Assembly: GCA_020638465.1 (NCBI GenBank)
Contig: JACKIM010000001.1
Span: 682,001-746,000 of the forward strand
Source of the DNA: Geminicoccaceae bacterium
GTDB lineage: Bacteria; Pseudomonadota; Alphaproteobacteria; Geminicoccales; Geminicoccaceae
DNA length: 64,000 nt
Direction: 5' to 3'
The notes beneath the pieces are model-generated. The model was not told the DNA's origin. It did no database searches and worked only from the letters and a program-made list of their open reading frames with translations. This document shows positions 17,277 through 26,570 of this stretch, piece by piece (position 1 is the stretch's first letter; each line of letters starts with the position of its first letter). The translations under genes were made by a program, and so were the position numbers.

Positions 17277-18464
17277 ATGACCAAGAACGAAGCCATTCCC
17301 AGTCTGCTGCCCGTCTACAAGCGTATCGATCTGGTGTTCGACCATGGCGAGGGTGCCTGGCTGTTCACCAGGGACGGGCGGAAGTTTCTCGACTTCGCCA
17401 GCGGCATTGCCGTTACCGGTCTTGGCCACGCCCATCCACATCTGGTGAAGGTCCTCCACGAACAGATCGACCGTGTGTGGCATGTCTCCAACCTGTTCCG
17501 CATCGACCATCTCGAACGGCTGGCGGATCGACTCGTTGCAAACAGCTTTGCCGAAACCGTGTTCGTATGCAATTCGGGTGCGGAGGCGATGGAGGCCTGC
17601 ATCAAGATGGCCCGGCGGTTTCACTGGGCCCGCGGGCAGGCCGGGCGCCATCGCATCATCACCTTCCAGGGCAGCTTCCACGGGCGCACCATGGCGACCA
17701 TTTCGGCTGCGGGAGAAAATCGCCTGACCGAGGGCTTCGCCCCCCTGCTCGACGGCTTCGACCAGGTCCCCTTTGCCGATCACCAGATGGTACGCGATGC
17801 CATCACGGATCAGACGGCGGCCATCATGATCGAACCGGTACAGGGAGAAGGTGGCATCCGTCCCGTTCCGCAAGAGTGCCTCAAGGGCCTGCGACAGCTG
17901 TGTGACGAACATGACATCCTGCTGATCTTCGACGAAGTGCAGTGCGGCATGGGCCGGACGGGCAAGCTGTTCGCCCATCAGGTGGCCGGTGTCAGTCCCG
18001 ACATCATGGGCTCGGCCAAGGGGCTTGGCGGAGGTTTCCCGATCGGTGCGTGTCTCGCGACAGCGCGCGCTGCGTCCGGCATGACAACCTCGACACACGG
18101 TTCCACCTTCGGCGGCAATCCACTGGCGACAGCGGCTGCCAACGCCGTACTGGACATCATGCTGGCCGACGGCTTCCTCGATGGCGTGGTCGAACGCGGA
18201 CGCTATCTGCGCGAGCGACTGGAAAGCGTGGTTTCAGCTCATCCCGATGTGCTCGAAGGCATTCGCGGCGAAGGGCTGATGCTCGGCATGAAATGCGTTG
18301 TCCCGCATCTGGAATTTAACGCCCGATTGCGTGAAAATGGCCTGTTGAGCGTGCCCGCCGCGGACAATATCGTGCGCCTGCTGCCACCGCTCATCATCAC
18401 TGACGAAGAGACCGACATTGCCGTCGGCATCATCGAGGAGACCTGCCGGTCCATGAAGTCATGA
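17277..18464 (+). CDS. argD: Acetylornithine/succinyldiaminopimelate aminotransferase
   Basis: This PLP-dependent class III aminotransferase makes N-acetylornithine in arginine synthesis. It has 395 residues. The PLP lysine is K248 in the SAKGLGGGFP motif and the cofactor Asp lies in LLIFDEVQCGMGRTG (about 213-227). NSGAEAMEACIKMAR (99-113) is the phosphate-binding region. The assignment as ArgD rather than a related enzyme rests on the argF gene that overlaps its end by four bases. Start: ATG at 17277 is preferred; another ATG at 17256 is in frame without a better ribosome site. Confidence 0.9.
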   Translation: MTKNEAIPSLLPVYKRIDLVFDHGEGAWLFTRDGRKFLDFASGIAVTGLGHAHPHLVKVLHEQIDRVWHVSNLFRIDHLERLADRLVANSFAETVFVCNSGAEAMEACIKMARRFHWARGQAGRHRIITFQGSFHGRTMATISAAGENRLTEGFAPLLDGFDQVPFADHQMVRDAITDQTAAIMIEPVQGEGGIRPVPQECLKGLRQLCDEHDILLIFDEVQCGMGRTGKLFAHQVAGVSPDIMGSAKGLGGGFPIGACLATARAASGMTTSTHGSTFGGNPLATAAANAVLDIMLADGFLDGVVERGRYLRERLESVVSAHPDVLEGIRGEGLMLGMKCVVPHLEFNARLRENGLLSVPAADNIVRLLPPLIITDEETDIAVGIIEETCRSMKS

Positions 18465-19363
18465 GACATTTTCTCGATCTTTGCGATCATTCGGGGGACG
18501 TGCTTGCGGCCATTCTCGACCGCGCGGAAGAAATGAAGAGCGGGCGGGATTGCAGCAAGCCACTGGCGGGCAAGACCCTGGCGATGATCTTTGAAAAATC
18601 GTCGACACGTACCCGCGTCTCGTTCGAAGTGGCGGCCTATCAGCTCGGCGGCCAGGCCATCATGCTGTCGAGCCGGGAGATGCAGATGGGGCGCGGGGAA
18701 ACGGTCGCGGACACCGCCCGCGTCCTGTCGCGCTACGTCGATCTCATCATGATCCGCACGGATGCCCATCACAAGCTGACCGAACTTGCCGAATTTGCCA
18801 CGGTGCCGGTGATCAATGGCCTGACTGACGACAGCCACCCGTGCCAGTTGATGGCCGATGTGCTGACGATTCGCGAGAAGCTGGGATCCGTGCGCGGCAG
18901 GCGGATCGCCTATGTCGGCGATATCGCCAACAATATGGGACGTTCATTCATTCATGCCGCCGTGCGTTTCGGTTTTGACCTGCGACTTGCAGGCCCCGCC
19001 GAACTCGCTCCGGCAACGGCCGATATCGACTGGGCCCGCGATCATCAATGCCACATCGCGGTGACGACCGATCCCGTCGAGGCCGTAGCCGGTGCGGATG
19101 CCGTCATCACGGATACCTGGGTGTCGATGGGCGACGACGATACGGACCGCCGGCACGAGATCCTCAAGCCCTATCAGGTGAATGATGCGCTCATGCGTCA
19201 CGCCGCACGTGATGCCATCTTCATGCACTGCCTGCCGGCTCATCGCGGTGAGGAGATGTCGGCTTCCGTCATTGACGGTCCGCAATCGGTCGTATTCGAC
19301 GAGGCGGAAAATCGACTGCATGCGCAGAAGGCCATCATGGCCTGGTGCCTCGAAGAACATTGA
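18461..19363 (+). CDS. argF: Ornithine carbamoyltransferase
   Basis: It joins carbamoyl phosphate and ornithine to give citrulline, a step of arginine synthesis. It has 300 residues, normal for the family. The carbamoyl-phosphate motif STRTR is at residues 48-52. HPCQLMAD lies in the middle, and the ornithine-binding motifs DTWVSMGDD and MHCLPAHRGEE are in the second half. The start ATG overlaps the argD stop (ATGA), which points to translational coupling. hslO follows 59 bases downstream. Confidence 0.96.
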   Translation: MRHFLDLCDHSGDVLAAILDRAEEMKSGRDCSKPLAGKTLAMIFEKSSTRTRVSFEVAAYQLGGQAIMLSSREMQMGRGETVADTARVLSRYVDLIMIRTDAHHKLTELAEFATVPVINGLTDDSHPCQLMADVLTIREKLGSVRGRRIAYVGDIANNMGRSFIHAAVRFGFDLRLAGPAELAPATADIDWARDHQCHIAVTTDPVEAVAGADAVITDTWVSMGDDDTDRRHEILKPYQVNDALMRHAARDAIFMHCLPAHRGEEMSASVIDGPQSVVFDEAENRLHAQKAIMAWCLEEH

Positions 19364-19422
19364 ACTGATCTGGCATGTGCAAGACCGTCGCCTCCCGGAC
19401 GCCGAACTGCTAAGTAACGTTC

Positions 19423-20352
19423 ATGTCCGACCTGCGCCCCATCTCCGATGTTCTCCGCCCGTTCCAGATTGAGCGGACGCAGCTGCGTGGCCGTGCTGTG
19501 CGCCTCGGCGCTGTCGTCGACCACGTCCTCGGTTCACACGGCTATCCGGAGCCCGTCTCGCTCCTGCTGGGCGAATTGATGGTGCTGGCAGCGGGTTTTG
19601 CCGGTGGGCTCAAGTTCGAAGGCATGTTCAGCCTTCAGCTTCGCGGCGACGGTCCGGTCGGCATGATGGTTGCCGATGTTACCAATTCGGGAGCGATGCG
19701 CGGCCATGCGAGTTTCGATGCCGCTGCGGTCGCGGCCGCAGGCGGTGAGGCCATGCCCGGACTCGAATGCCTTCTCGGCAAGGGACTGATGGCACTGACC
19801 GTCGATCAGACGGCACATGGCGGGCAGGTCTACCAAGGTATCGTGGAACTTGGCCGCCGCTCGCTTCAGGATGCGATGCTCGCCTATTTTCAGCAATCCG
19901 AGCAGGTTCCCACAGGTATCCGTTCTGCGATCCATCATGATCCGGTCCATGAGACTTGGTGCGCAGGAGCAGTGATCGTCCAGGCAATGCCCGGCGAGGG
20001 TCCTGCGGATATTGCCTCGGCGCGCCGGGATGACGATTGGCGGCGGACCATGCTGCTGCTGCAGACATTGACCGATCACGAACTGGTAAATAAATCGTTA
20101 CCACTCGACGACCTGCTGATAAGACTTTTTCATGAGGACGGCGTACGCGCATTTCCGCCGTTGACACTCGCTTTTGAGTGCTCGTGCAACGTCGATCGCG
20201 TGAAGAACATGCTGCGTCAGTTCGGCGCCACCGAGATCGAGGACATGCGAGACAATGACGGCAGGATCACGGTGACCTGTGAATTCTGCAGCAAGATCTA
20301 CCGCTTCGATGATCAGAATCTGAGTGACATCATGAGAGGGCTACCGAATTGA
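19423..20352 (+). CDS. hslO: Hsp33 redox-regulated chaperone
   Basis: This cytoplasmic holdase is activated when its zinc-binding cysteines are oxidised under oxidative and heat stress. It has 309 residues. The C-terminal zinc motif is complete: C253 and C255 (CSC), C286 and C289 (CEFC). The N-terminal core contains the Gly-rich GLKFEGMFSLQLRGDGPVG. The argD-argF-hslO order is conserved in many alphaproteobacteria. Its stop codon overlaps the next start by one base (TGATG). Confidence 0.95.
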   Translation: MSDLRPISDVLRPFQIERTQLRGRAVRLGAVVDHVLGSHGYPEPVSLLLGELMVLAAGFAGGLKFEGMFSLQLRGDGPVGMMVADVTNSGAMRGHASFDAAAVAAAGGEAMPGLECLLGKGLMALTVDQTAHGGQVYQGIVELGRRSLQDAMLAYFQQSEQVPTGIRSAIHHDPVHETWCAGAVIVQAMPGEGPADIASARRDDDWRRTMLLLQTLTDHELVNKSLPLDDLLIRLFHEDGVRAFPPLTLAFECSCNVDRVKNMLRQFGATEIEDMRDNDGRITVTCEFCSKIYRFDDQNLSDIMRGLPN

Positions 20353-20924
20353 TGGCGAGATATGTGGCGTTTGCCCTGCTTGTCGTGCTCACAGCCTGCC
20401 GCTCGTCCGCGGATATCGAGCCTGCCGTGACAACCAGCAGCCGGGCGCCGATCACCCTTACGGTCAACGAAATTCACGAGTCGATCGAAGCGTCGCCTCC
20501 GGCCAGCGGTACATTCAAGGACCGCCGTCGCAGCGCAAGACTGGGTGAAGCCGCCAAATCCTTCCTGCAGACCCGGTTGCTGGCAGGCGGTGGCAGTGGA
20601 ACCCTCAATGCCGTCGTCACTGAGGCCACCGTGATCGAACATTCCCGGGCGAAGACAAGTGGCTTCATGGACTTTTTTGTCAGCGAGCCCGATGCCGATT
20701 TCGAGGCTGAACTGGCCGTAAGACTTTCGATCACGGACGGACTGGGCGTGGAGACGGCCTTTGCCGAGGTGAAGGTCGCCCGAACGAGGGCCGTACCCGA
20801 GGGACTCGATGTGATCGAACAGGACGCGATTTCAGAGGCGCTCATCAACGACCTGCTGCGGCAACTCGACGAACAGCTCACCAATACAGCCAACGACGAT
20901 CTCGCCGCCTACAAGGCATTCTGA
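20352..20924 (+). CDS. Predicted lipoprotein of unknown function
   Basis: A 190-residue product begins MARYVAFALLVVLTAC, a signal peptide with lipobox LTAC, so it is probably anchored to a membrane on the periplasmic face. After it comes one globular domain rich in alternating charged and aliphatic residues, with no motif I recognise. The C-terminus is helical and acidic (LINDLLRQLDEQL...). The start overlaps the hslO stop (TGATG), so it is probably translated with hslO. A start one codon earlier (TTG) is possible. I cannot assign a function. Confidence 0.7.
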   Translation: MARYVAFALLVVLTACRSSADIEPAVTTSSRAPITLTVNEIHESIEASPPASGTFKDRRRSARLGEAAKSFLQTRLLAGGGSGTLNAVVTEATVIEHSRAKTSGFMDFFVSEPDADFEAELAVRLSITDGLGVETAFAEVKVARTRAVPEGLDVIEQDAISEALINDLLRQLDEQLTNTANDDLAAYKAF

Positions 20925-20965
20925 ACAGCTTTCGCGCCGATGGTCCACTTCTTCGGGAGAAAACC

Positions 20966-22297
20966 ATGAGCCATGTATTCTATCGCCACCTGAAGCAGGC
21001 CTACCCGCGTGCCGCTCGCGGTGACGGTGCCTATATCGAGGATAAGGACGGCAAGCGGTATCTCGACGCCTCGGGCGGTGCTGCCGTTTCGTGCCTGGGG
21101 CACAGCGAGACACGGGTCATCGAGGCGATCAAGCAGCAGCTGGATCATATCCCCTTCGCGCACACGGGATTCTTCACCACGGATCCCGCCGAGGCACTTG
21201 CCGACCATCTGGTGGCAAGGGCGCCCGAAGGCATTGACCTCGTCTACTTCGTGTCAGGCGGCTCGGAAGCCGTCGAAGCGGCACTCAAGATGGCCCGGCA
21301 ATATTATATCGAGACAGGACAACCGCAACGTCGCCGGTTCATTGCACGAAGGCAGAGTTATCATGGGAACACACTGGGTGCCCTGGCCGTTGGAGGCAAT
21401 CAGTGGCGGCGCGCCCAGTTCGAGCCGATCCTCATGGACGCGGACCACCTCACACCCTGCTATGCGTATCGGGAACAGCGTGAGAACGAGCACGACGATG
21501 CCTTTGTCGACCGGCTGGTGGCCGAGCTCGAGGCCCATCTGGAGAAGGTCGGTCCGGAAACCGTGCTGGCGTTCATCGCCGAGCCCGTTGTGGGTGCCAC
21601 CCTCGGTGCCGTTCCCGCGATATCGGGCTATTTTCGCAAGATCAAGGAAGTCCTCGATCGTCACGGAATTTTGATGATTCTCGACGAGGTCATGTGCGGC
21701 ATGGGCCGCACGGGCCATCTGTTTGCATGTGAAGTCGATGGCGTCGCTCCCGACATCATCACCATCGCCAAGGGACTGGGTGCCGGCTACCAGCCGATCG
21801 GTGCCACGCTGGTGCATCGGCGCATCAGTGATGCGATCCGTGATGGCTCGGGCTTCTTCCAGCATGGCCATACCTACATGGCCCACCCCACGGCCTGCGC
21901 TGCCGCCCTTGCGGTGCAGACTGTCATCGACGAGGACAATCTGCTGGAGCGGGTCCGCTACCTGGGTGACAAGGTCGACGAAGCCCTGCATGATCGTTTC
22001 GGTAACCATCCGTTTGTTGGCGATATTCGCGGTCGCGGGCTCTTTCGTGGAGTCGAGATTGTCGCCGACAGGTCGACCAAGGCGCCGTTCGATCCGTCGC
22101 ATTCAATCCACGCCCGCATCAAGAAGGCGGCCATGGCCGAGGGGCTGATCTGTTACCCGATGGGCGGCACGATCGACGGCCGTCGCGGTGACCATATCCT
22201 TCTTGCGCCACCGTTCATTCTCACAGAACCACAGATCGACGAACTGGTCGAAAAGCTCGGGCGAGCGGTCGACTCCGTCCTCGACAAGGTCGACTGA
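20966..22297 (+). CDS. Class III PLP-dependent aminotransferase
   Basis: The 443-residue enzyme has the full class III signature: SGGSEAVEAALKMAR (98-111), LMILDEVMCGMGRTG (236-250), the PLP lysine K269 in ITIAKGLGAGYQPIG, and HGHTYMAHPTACAAALAV in the next segment. Such enzymes transfer an omega-amino group to pyruvate or 2-oxoglutarate. The substrate is not readable from sequence. The next gene, which begins two bases after this stop, encodes a beta-keto acid cleavage enzyme, so the pair may convert a beta-amino acid or similar amine to a beta-keto acid and then cleave it. GGGAGA lies just before the ATG. Confidence 0.9.
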   Translation: MSHVFYRHLKQAYPRAARGDGAYIEDKDGKRYLDASGGAAVSCLGHSETRVIEAIKQQLDHIPFAHTGFFTTDPAEALADHLVARAPEGIDLVYFVSGGSEAVEAALKMARQYYIETGQPQRRRFIARRQSYHGNTLGALAVGGNQWRRAQFEPILMDADHLTPCYAYREQRENEHDDAFVDRLVAELEAHLEKVGPETVLAFIAEPVVGATLGAVPAISGYFRKIKEVLDRHGILMILDEVMCGMGRTGHLFACEVDGVAPDIITIAKGLGAGYQPIGATLVHRRISDAIRDGSGFFQHGHTYMAHPTACAAALAVQTVIDEDNLLERVRYLGDKVDEALHDRFGNHPFVGDIRGRGLFRGVEIVADRSTKAPFDPSHSIHARIKKAAMAEGLICYPMGGTIDGRRGDHILLAPPFILTEPQIDELVEKLGRAVDSVLDKVD

Positions 22298-22298
22298 C

Positions 22299-23108
22299 AT
22301 GCGACCGGATCTGGATCGTCCGTGTCGGATCATGGTTGCACCGAATGGGGCAAGGCTGACAAAACGCGATCATCCCGCCCTGCCGATGACACCCGTGGAG
22401 ATGGCTTCCACGGCAGCCGCCTGCCTTGAGGCCGGTGCCGATTCGATCCATCTGCACGCTCGCGATGGCAGGGGCGAACACACGCTCGCCAGGCACATCT
22501 ACGAGACCTACATCCTCCATGTCCGGCGCGCGGTCGGTGATGCCATGCGCATTCAGATCACCACCGAAGCTGCCGGCAAATATACGCCAGAACAGCAAAT
22601 GGACGCGGTTCGCACGTTATGCCCCGACGAAGTTTCCCTGGCCCTGCGCGAAATCATCCCGAACGATGCCGCCACGAGTACGGTGGCATCATTCCTGTTG
22701 TGGATGAAGCAACGCGGAATCGAGCCGCAGTTCATCCTCTACGATCCCGATGACATCAGGCGATTCAACGTGCTGCGGGCACGTGGCATTATTCCCTTCG
22801 ATGATCCTTCGGTAATCTTCGTTCTCGGCCGGTATCTCGAAGCAGGTCAGGTGGTCGAGCCGAGGGCGCTGCTCGAATACCTCGCGGCACATGACGGCCG
22901 GGGCCGATGGATGGTTTGCGCTTTCGGCAAGGAAGAGACGGCCTGCCTTACCGCCGCGGCCTGTCTCGGTGGTGACATTCGTGTCGGATTTGAAAATTCT
23001 CTTTGGCTGGGAAATGGCGAACTGGCGGCGGATAATCAAACCAAGGTTGACGAGATATGCCGGTTAGTGGATTCTGTCGGTCGAATTCGACATCGTCGTA
23101 CTGGGTGA
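22299..23108 (+). CDS. Beta-keto acid cleavage enzyme (BKACE, DUF849)
   Basis: The 269-residue TIM-barrel metalloenzyme of the BKACE/Kce family condenses a beta-keto acid with acetyl-CoA to give acetoacetate and a new CoA ester. Family marks are VAPNGARLTKRDHPALPMTP near the N-terminus and zinc-binding H51 and H53 in SIHLHARDG, followed by the RVGFENSLW-type end motif. Start: ATG at 22299, two bases after the aminotransferase stop; a longer frame exists but would run inside the upstream gene. The substrate side chain is unknown. Coupling to the aminotransferase suggests amine catabolism. Confidence 0.88.
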   Translation: MRPDLDRPCRIMVAPNGARLTKRDHPALPMTPVEMASTAAACLEAGADSIHLHARDGRGEHTLARHIYETYILHVRRAVGDAMRIQITTEAAGKYTPEQQMDAVRTLCPDEVSLALREIIPNDAATSTVASFLLWMKQRGIEPQFILYDPDDIRRFNVLRARGIIPFDDPSVIFVLGRYLEAGQVVEPRALLEYLAAHDGRGRWMVCAFGKEETACLTAAACLGGDIRVGFENSLWLGNGELAADNQTKVDEICRLVDSVGRIRHRRTG

Positions 23109-23156
23109 CAGCAGAAGAGTCACACCTCTTTACGTTTACGGAACTAGGCATCACTC

Positions 23157-23702
23157 GTGAGACAATGGCACCCCGTCAGCAAGACCGTGGTTGTGGTCGG
23201 TGTCCTGGCGCTCGGTCTGGTAGCGCTCGACAGTGAACAACAACCATCGCAAGTCGCGATTGCTGCATCACCGTCACGGGAGCTCCCGGCGGTACCGGCC
23301 CGGCTTCTGGACATTCCCGACTTGCCGAGCATCAAGGACAACAAGCATGCCTTGCCACCTGCCACGTCATTCTCGGCCATAGTTCAACGCCCTCTGTTTT
23401 CGCCGCTGCGCAAGCCATCCGAACCTGTGATCGTTGCGGTTGAATATGTGCCCGAGGAGGATATCGAGCCGGCTGCCGGTTCAGAAATCCCTGAAGAACC
23501 GACTGAGCCGGCCATTTCCCTCGTTGGCTCACTGAGGCGCCATGGCGAGACGCTGGCCCTGATCATGCGCGACGACGGCGAGTTTGTCGAAGCGATCCGG
23601 AGTGGCGATGAAATCAATGGGTGGCGTGTCGTGGGTATCAGCGATACATCGCTTGATCTCGAAGCAGGGGGCGAACATCGGCGACTTGAAATCTTCAATT
23701 GA
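23157..23702 (+). CDS. Type II secretion protein, GspC/GspN-like
   Basis: First gene of a type II secretion cassette. The 181-residue protein has one N-terminal membrane helix (residues 8-25), a Pro-rich periplasmic stretch, then a T2SSC/HR-like domain. That domain contains FSAIVQRPLFSPLRKP (about 76-91) and a small beta domain with SLVGSLRRHGE and IRSGDEINGWRVVGI. There is no PDZ domain. It would link the inner-membrane platform to the secretin. The start is GTG at 23157; no ATG lies near. Databases variably call this short alphaproteobacterial form GspC or GspN, so I leave the symbol empty. Confidence 0.75.
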   Translation: MRQWHPVSKTVVVVGVLALGLVALDSEQQPSQVAIAASPSRELPAVPARLLDIPDLPSIKDNKHALPPATSFSAIVQRPLFSPLRKPSEPVIVAVEYVPEEDIEPAAGSEIPEEPTEPAISLVGSLRRHGETLALIMRDDGEFVEAIRSGDEINGWRVVGISDTSLDLEAGGEHRRLEIFN

Positions 23703-23757
23703 GTTCGCGACTCCCCCCAATCCGGAACAGAATTTCCGTCTTCAGCAGCATGAGGTC

Positions 23758-24219
23758 ATGGTGAGAAAGCAACAGCACTCCACCCAAGAGTGTCACCGGC
23801 GCATTCGCGGTGAAGCTGGCTTCACTCTTGTCGAAATCCTCGTCGTGCTCGTCATACTCGGCCTGCTTGGCGCACTCGTCGGTCCGCGGGTATTGGGCTA
23901 TCTGTCGAGCGCGAAGAGCGATACGGCGCGGTTGCAGGTCGACGGCATCAGCCAGGCGCTCGATCTTTATCGACTCGACAGCGGTTCGTACCCCAAGACC
24001 GCCGATGGGTTGGAGGCCTTGATTGCAGCGCCTGCGGACGTCAAGGGCTGGAATGGTCCCTATCTCGACTCCAAGGGCGTACCGCTGGACCCGTGGGGCA
24101 ACGCCTATGTCTATAAATCGCCCGGCGACCACGGCGACTATGACCTCTCCACGCTGGGCGCCGACGGTGTTCCAGGTGGCGACGGCGAAGCCAGTGATGT
24201 CACCAGCTGGAAAGAATGA
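23758..24219 (+). CDS. gspG: Major pseudopilin GspG
   Basis: It is the main subunit of the type II secretion pseudopilus. The 153 residues include a prepilin leader cut at the G of EAGFTLVEIL (about residue 21), then the hydrophobic helix LVVLVILGLLGALVGPRVLG. The C-terminal GspG fold carries the conserved PKTADGLEAL and the calcium-binding loop GADGVPGGDGE (Asp/Glu-rich). The ATG at 23758 follows GAGGT. The frame is open further upstream, but that part overlaps the preceding gene. It overlaps gspH by 23 bases. Confidence 0.93.
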   Translation: MVRKQQHSTQECHRRIRGEAGFTLVEILVVLVILGLLGALVGPRVLGYLSSAKSDTARLQVDGISQALDLYRLDSGSYPKTADGLEALIAAPADVKGWNGPYLDSKGVPLDPWGNAYVYKSPGDHGDYDLSTLGADGVPGGDGEASDVTSWKE

Positions 24220-24589
24220 CGCGGGTTTCACGCTCATCGAGTTGATGGTGGCCATGCTGCTGCTTGGCATGGTAACCGCTGTCGTTTTCCCCAGCATCGC
24301 CGCATTGGGGCGGCGCAACATCGATGATGTCGCCATCTCCGTGGTGAACAGGCTGCGGGAAGCCCGTATCGACGCCATGCGCAGCGGCGTCCCTCGCGAG
24401 ATCGATGACGCCGATCTGGCGATGCTGGTGCCAGCCGACATGGAGCTCGAAGGAATGGAAGAGGGCGGTATCGTGCTGTTGCCCAATGGCGCCAGTTCCG
24501 GAGCGGAACTCGTCATCCGGTCGAAAAACGAACAACGGCACGTTCTTGTCGATTGGCTCACCGGTCGCATCGGCTTCGGCAATGGTTGA
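24197..24589 (+). CDS. gspH: Minor pseudopilin GspH
   Basis: A 130-residue minor pseudopilin of type II secretion. The prepilin cleavage motif is DAGFTLIELM near residue 10, with the methylated Phe and the Glu at +5 intact, followed by a hydrophobic helix. The globular part has IDAMRSGVPREI and ends GRIGFGNG, as in GspH. The ATG lies inside the end of gspG, typical of tightly packed gsp operons. It overlaps gspI by eight bases. The minor pseudopilins H-I-J-K form the tip of the pseudopilus. Confidence 0.88.
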   Translation: MSPAGKNDAGFTLIELMVAMLLLGMVTAVVFPSIAALGRRNIDDVAISVVNRLREARIDAMRSGVPREIDDADLAMLVPADMELEGMEEGGIVLLPNGASSGAELVIRSKNEQRHVLVDWLTGRIGFGNG

Positions 24590-24989
24590 AGCGGTCCGGC
24601 ATCGCAGCCATTCCAACGCCGGCTTCAGCCTGCTCGAACTGCTGGTGGCGCTCACGATCCTGAGCCTGTCGCTTGCGACAGCCTATCGTATCGTCGGCGG
24701 TGCGGTGGCGACCACCAGCTCTCGGGAACGGTTGGTCAGGCTCACCACGCTGGCCGAGGCCGCCATGAATGATCTGCGTCTGACCGGGCAGACGAGTGCC
24801 CATGCCCTCACCTTCGACTGGCCCGACGACATCGCGATCGATATCGAGGAGGAGAATGCCGACGATCTGGAAGTGACGCAGCCCACGCCTTTGCGCCGCA
24901 TTCGCCTGAAATTGCGAGACGAAGATAATACCAATCTGGAGATTGCCGGCATCATTCGCCTGCATCTGCCGCCCGGTGACAAACAATGA
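24582..24989 (+). CDS. gspI: Minor pseudopilin GspI
   Basis: A 135-residue pseudopilin. The cleavage motif is NAGFSLLELL with Glu at +5, followed by VALTILSLSLATAYRIV. The small globular domain has the GspI-like end with LRLTGQTS and an acidic stretch DIEEENADD. The ATG lies within the last codons of gspH, and the end overlaps gspJ by four bases. It would nucleate the tip complex with GspJ and GspK. Confidence 0.87.
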   Translation: MVEAVRHRSHSNAGFSLLELLVALTILSLSLATAYRIVGGAVATTSSRERLVRLTTLAEAAMNDLRLTGQTSAHALTFDWPDDIAIDIEEENADDLEVTQPTPLRRIRLKLRDEDNTNLEIAGIIRLHLPPGDKQ

Positions 24990-25684
24990 CGCATCGCCAT
25001 CGGTCACCACCACGCCAATCCGTATCCGTGCCACGACGACAGGCCGGTTTCACACTGATCGAAGTCTTGATATCACTGGCACTGCTCGCTGTCGTGGTCG
25101 CACTTGTAGGTTCGAGCAGCCAGATATTCACCCGTGCCAGCGACCGGATAAGCGAGCATGCGGAAGCGGTCTTCGAGGAAACGCTCGCACGTTCCTTCGT
25201 GACCGACCGACTGGAAGCTGCGCTCTACCTCAATATCGGCAACACAGGTGAATACCGCGTCGGCTTCGAGGGCGATCAGCACTCGCTGCGGTTCCTGTCT
25301 CTGCGACCAGGCTACGAACACGGGAGAGCATTGATCACGACACAATTCGAGATCGACGGTCAAACGGGTTCGCTCATCGTGCGCATTGCCGGTGCGGCAC
25401 CGGATTATCCCGATCTCGAACTCGATGGAAATATCACCGAGCGTACATTGCTGGACCATGTGGGAAAGGCGCATTTCGGCTATCTGCGTCGACCTGAGGA
25501 TTCCGATGACGCTCCTGCCTGGGAGGATCACTGGAAGGATGAACGGCGGTTGCCGCTCGCTGTACGCCTGGTCTTTGACGATCCGGCTCGCGCACCCATC
25601 ATTGCTGCATTGAAGCTGACAGCACCTCCGGGTTGTGCCAGCTCGAATGCGGATCTTGCCCAGGAAGGGTGCGGCGAGCTGTGA
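24986..25684 (+). CDS. gspJ: Minor pseudopilin GspJ
   Basis: A 232-residue minor pseudopilin. The leader is long and basic (HRHRSPPRQ...), then the cleavage motif QAGFTLIEVL at about residue 20. The globular domain resembles GspJ (EHAEAVFEETLARSF, FLSLRPG) and ends with a Cys pair (PPGC...EGCGEL) that could form a disulphide. It overlaps gspI by four bases (ATGA) and gspK by four (GTGA). Confidence 0.87.
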   Translation: MTHRHRSPPRQSVSVPRRQAGFTLIEVLISLALLAVVVALVGSSSQIFTRASDRISEHAEAVFEETLARSFVTDRLEAALYLNIGNTGEYRVGFEGDQHSLRFLSLRPGYEHGRALITTQFEIDGQTGSLIVRIAGAAPDYPDLELDGNITERTLLDHVGKAHFGYLRRPEDSDDAPAWEDHWKDERRLPLAVRLVFDDPARAPIIAALKLTAPPGCASSNADLAQEGCGEL

Positions 25685-26568
25685 GTTCGGCACCACCCCT
25701 GAATGAAGTGATGCGGGTCGGGGAGAGAGGCGCTGCGCTGATCTTCGTTCTCTGGTTGATCACGGCGATCACTCTTCTCGTTACCGGCATGTCCGCCAGC
25801 CGCAATGCGATCGTGCTCGATACCCACGTGGCGATAGCCCGCCTGCGGGCGAAGGTGGCCATTGACAGCGCTCTCGAAGTGGCAGTCGAACAGCTTCGTG
25901 GACAGACGGTTCATCCGGATGGAAAGCTCGAGCTGAAGTTCGATGACGTCGCGGTGAGCGTGCTCACGACCGCCGAATCCGGACGGATCGACCTCAATGG
26001 CGCATCGGACGAACTGATTGGCGGACTCGTGAGCACGGCCGTTGAAGATCGTGACGAGGCCGCGAAACTGACCGATGCGATCCTCGACTGGCGTGACGAG
26101 AATGATCTCCGTCATCCGCAGGGTGCCGAGGAAAGCGACTACAGACGAGCCGAACTCGGCTATGCCCCGGCCAACGGGCCATTTCGCTATGCTGGCCAGT
26201 TGCGCCTCGTGCTCGGCATGACCCCTGACATAGCGAAACGGCTGGAGCCAATGGTGACAACAGAAACCGGAAGTGACGAAATCGATCTTTCCGGCGCCAG
26301 CGCATCGGTATTCCGCGCCCACGATCTCGCCCAGGGGCTGGATGTCGGCACCGGCCCGCTCACGGAGGAAGACAATCAGCCTCCCCCCTTCACAACCGAC
26401 AGCAGCGGACTTTACAGGATCGACCTTCAGGCGGTAGTCGATGGCGGTTTCACAAGCAGGGCCGTGGCCATCGCATGGGTATACCCGACGACATCCGGAC
26501 GCGACTATGAAATCATGGACTATCAGGGCTGGTTATTGCCGCGCGATAGCGGGTCAAACAAAGGTTGA
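25681..26568 (+). CDS. gspK: Pseudopilus tip protein GspK
   Basis: The 295-residue minor pseudopilin caps the pseudopilus. Its N-terminus (RGAALIFVLWLITAITLLV) has the GspK pattern: the Glu at +5 of other pseudopilins is absent, as is normal for GspK. The large globular domain carries GRIDLNGASDELIGGL and DWRDENDLRHPQGAEESDY, the conserved GspK calcium-site region. GTG at 25681 overlaps the gspJ stop and is preceded by AGGAAGG at some distance. ATG at 25711 is the alternative. Confidence 0.87.
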   Translation: MSSAPPLNEVMRVGERGAALIFVLWLITAITLLVTGMSASRNAIVLDTHVAIARLRAKVAIDSALEVAVEQLRGQTVHPDGKLELKFDDVAVSVLTTAESGRIDLNGASDELIGGLVSTAVEDRDEAAKLTDAILDWRDENDLRHPQGAEESDYRRAELGYAPANGPFRYAGQLRLVLGMTPDIAKRLEPMVTTETGSDEIDLSGASASVFRAHDLAQGLDVGTGPLTEEDNQPPPFTTDSSGLYRIDLQAVVDGGFTSRAVAIAWVYPTTSGRDYEIMDYQGWLLPRDSGSNKG

Positions 26569-26570
26569 AC

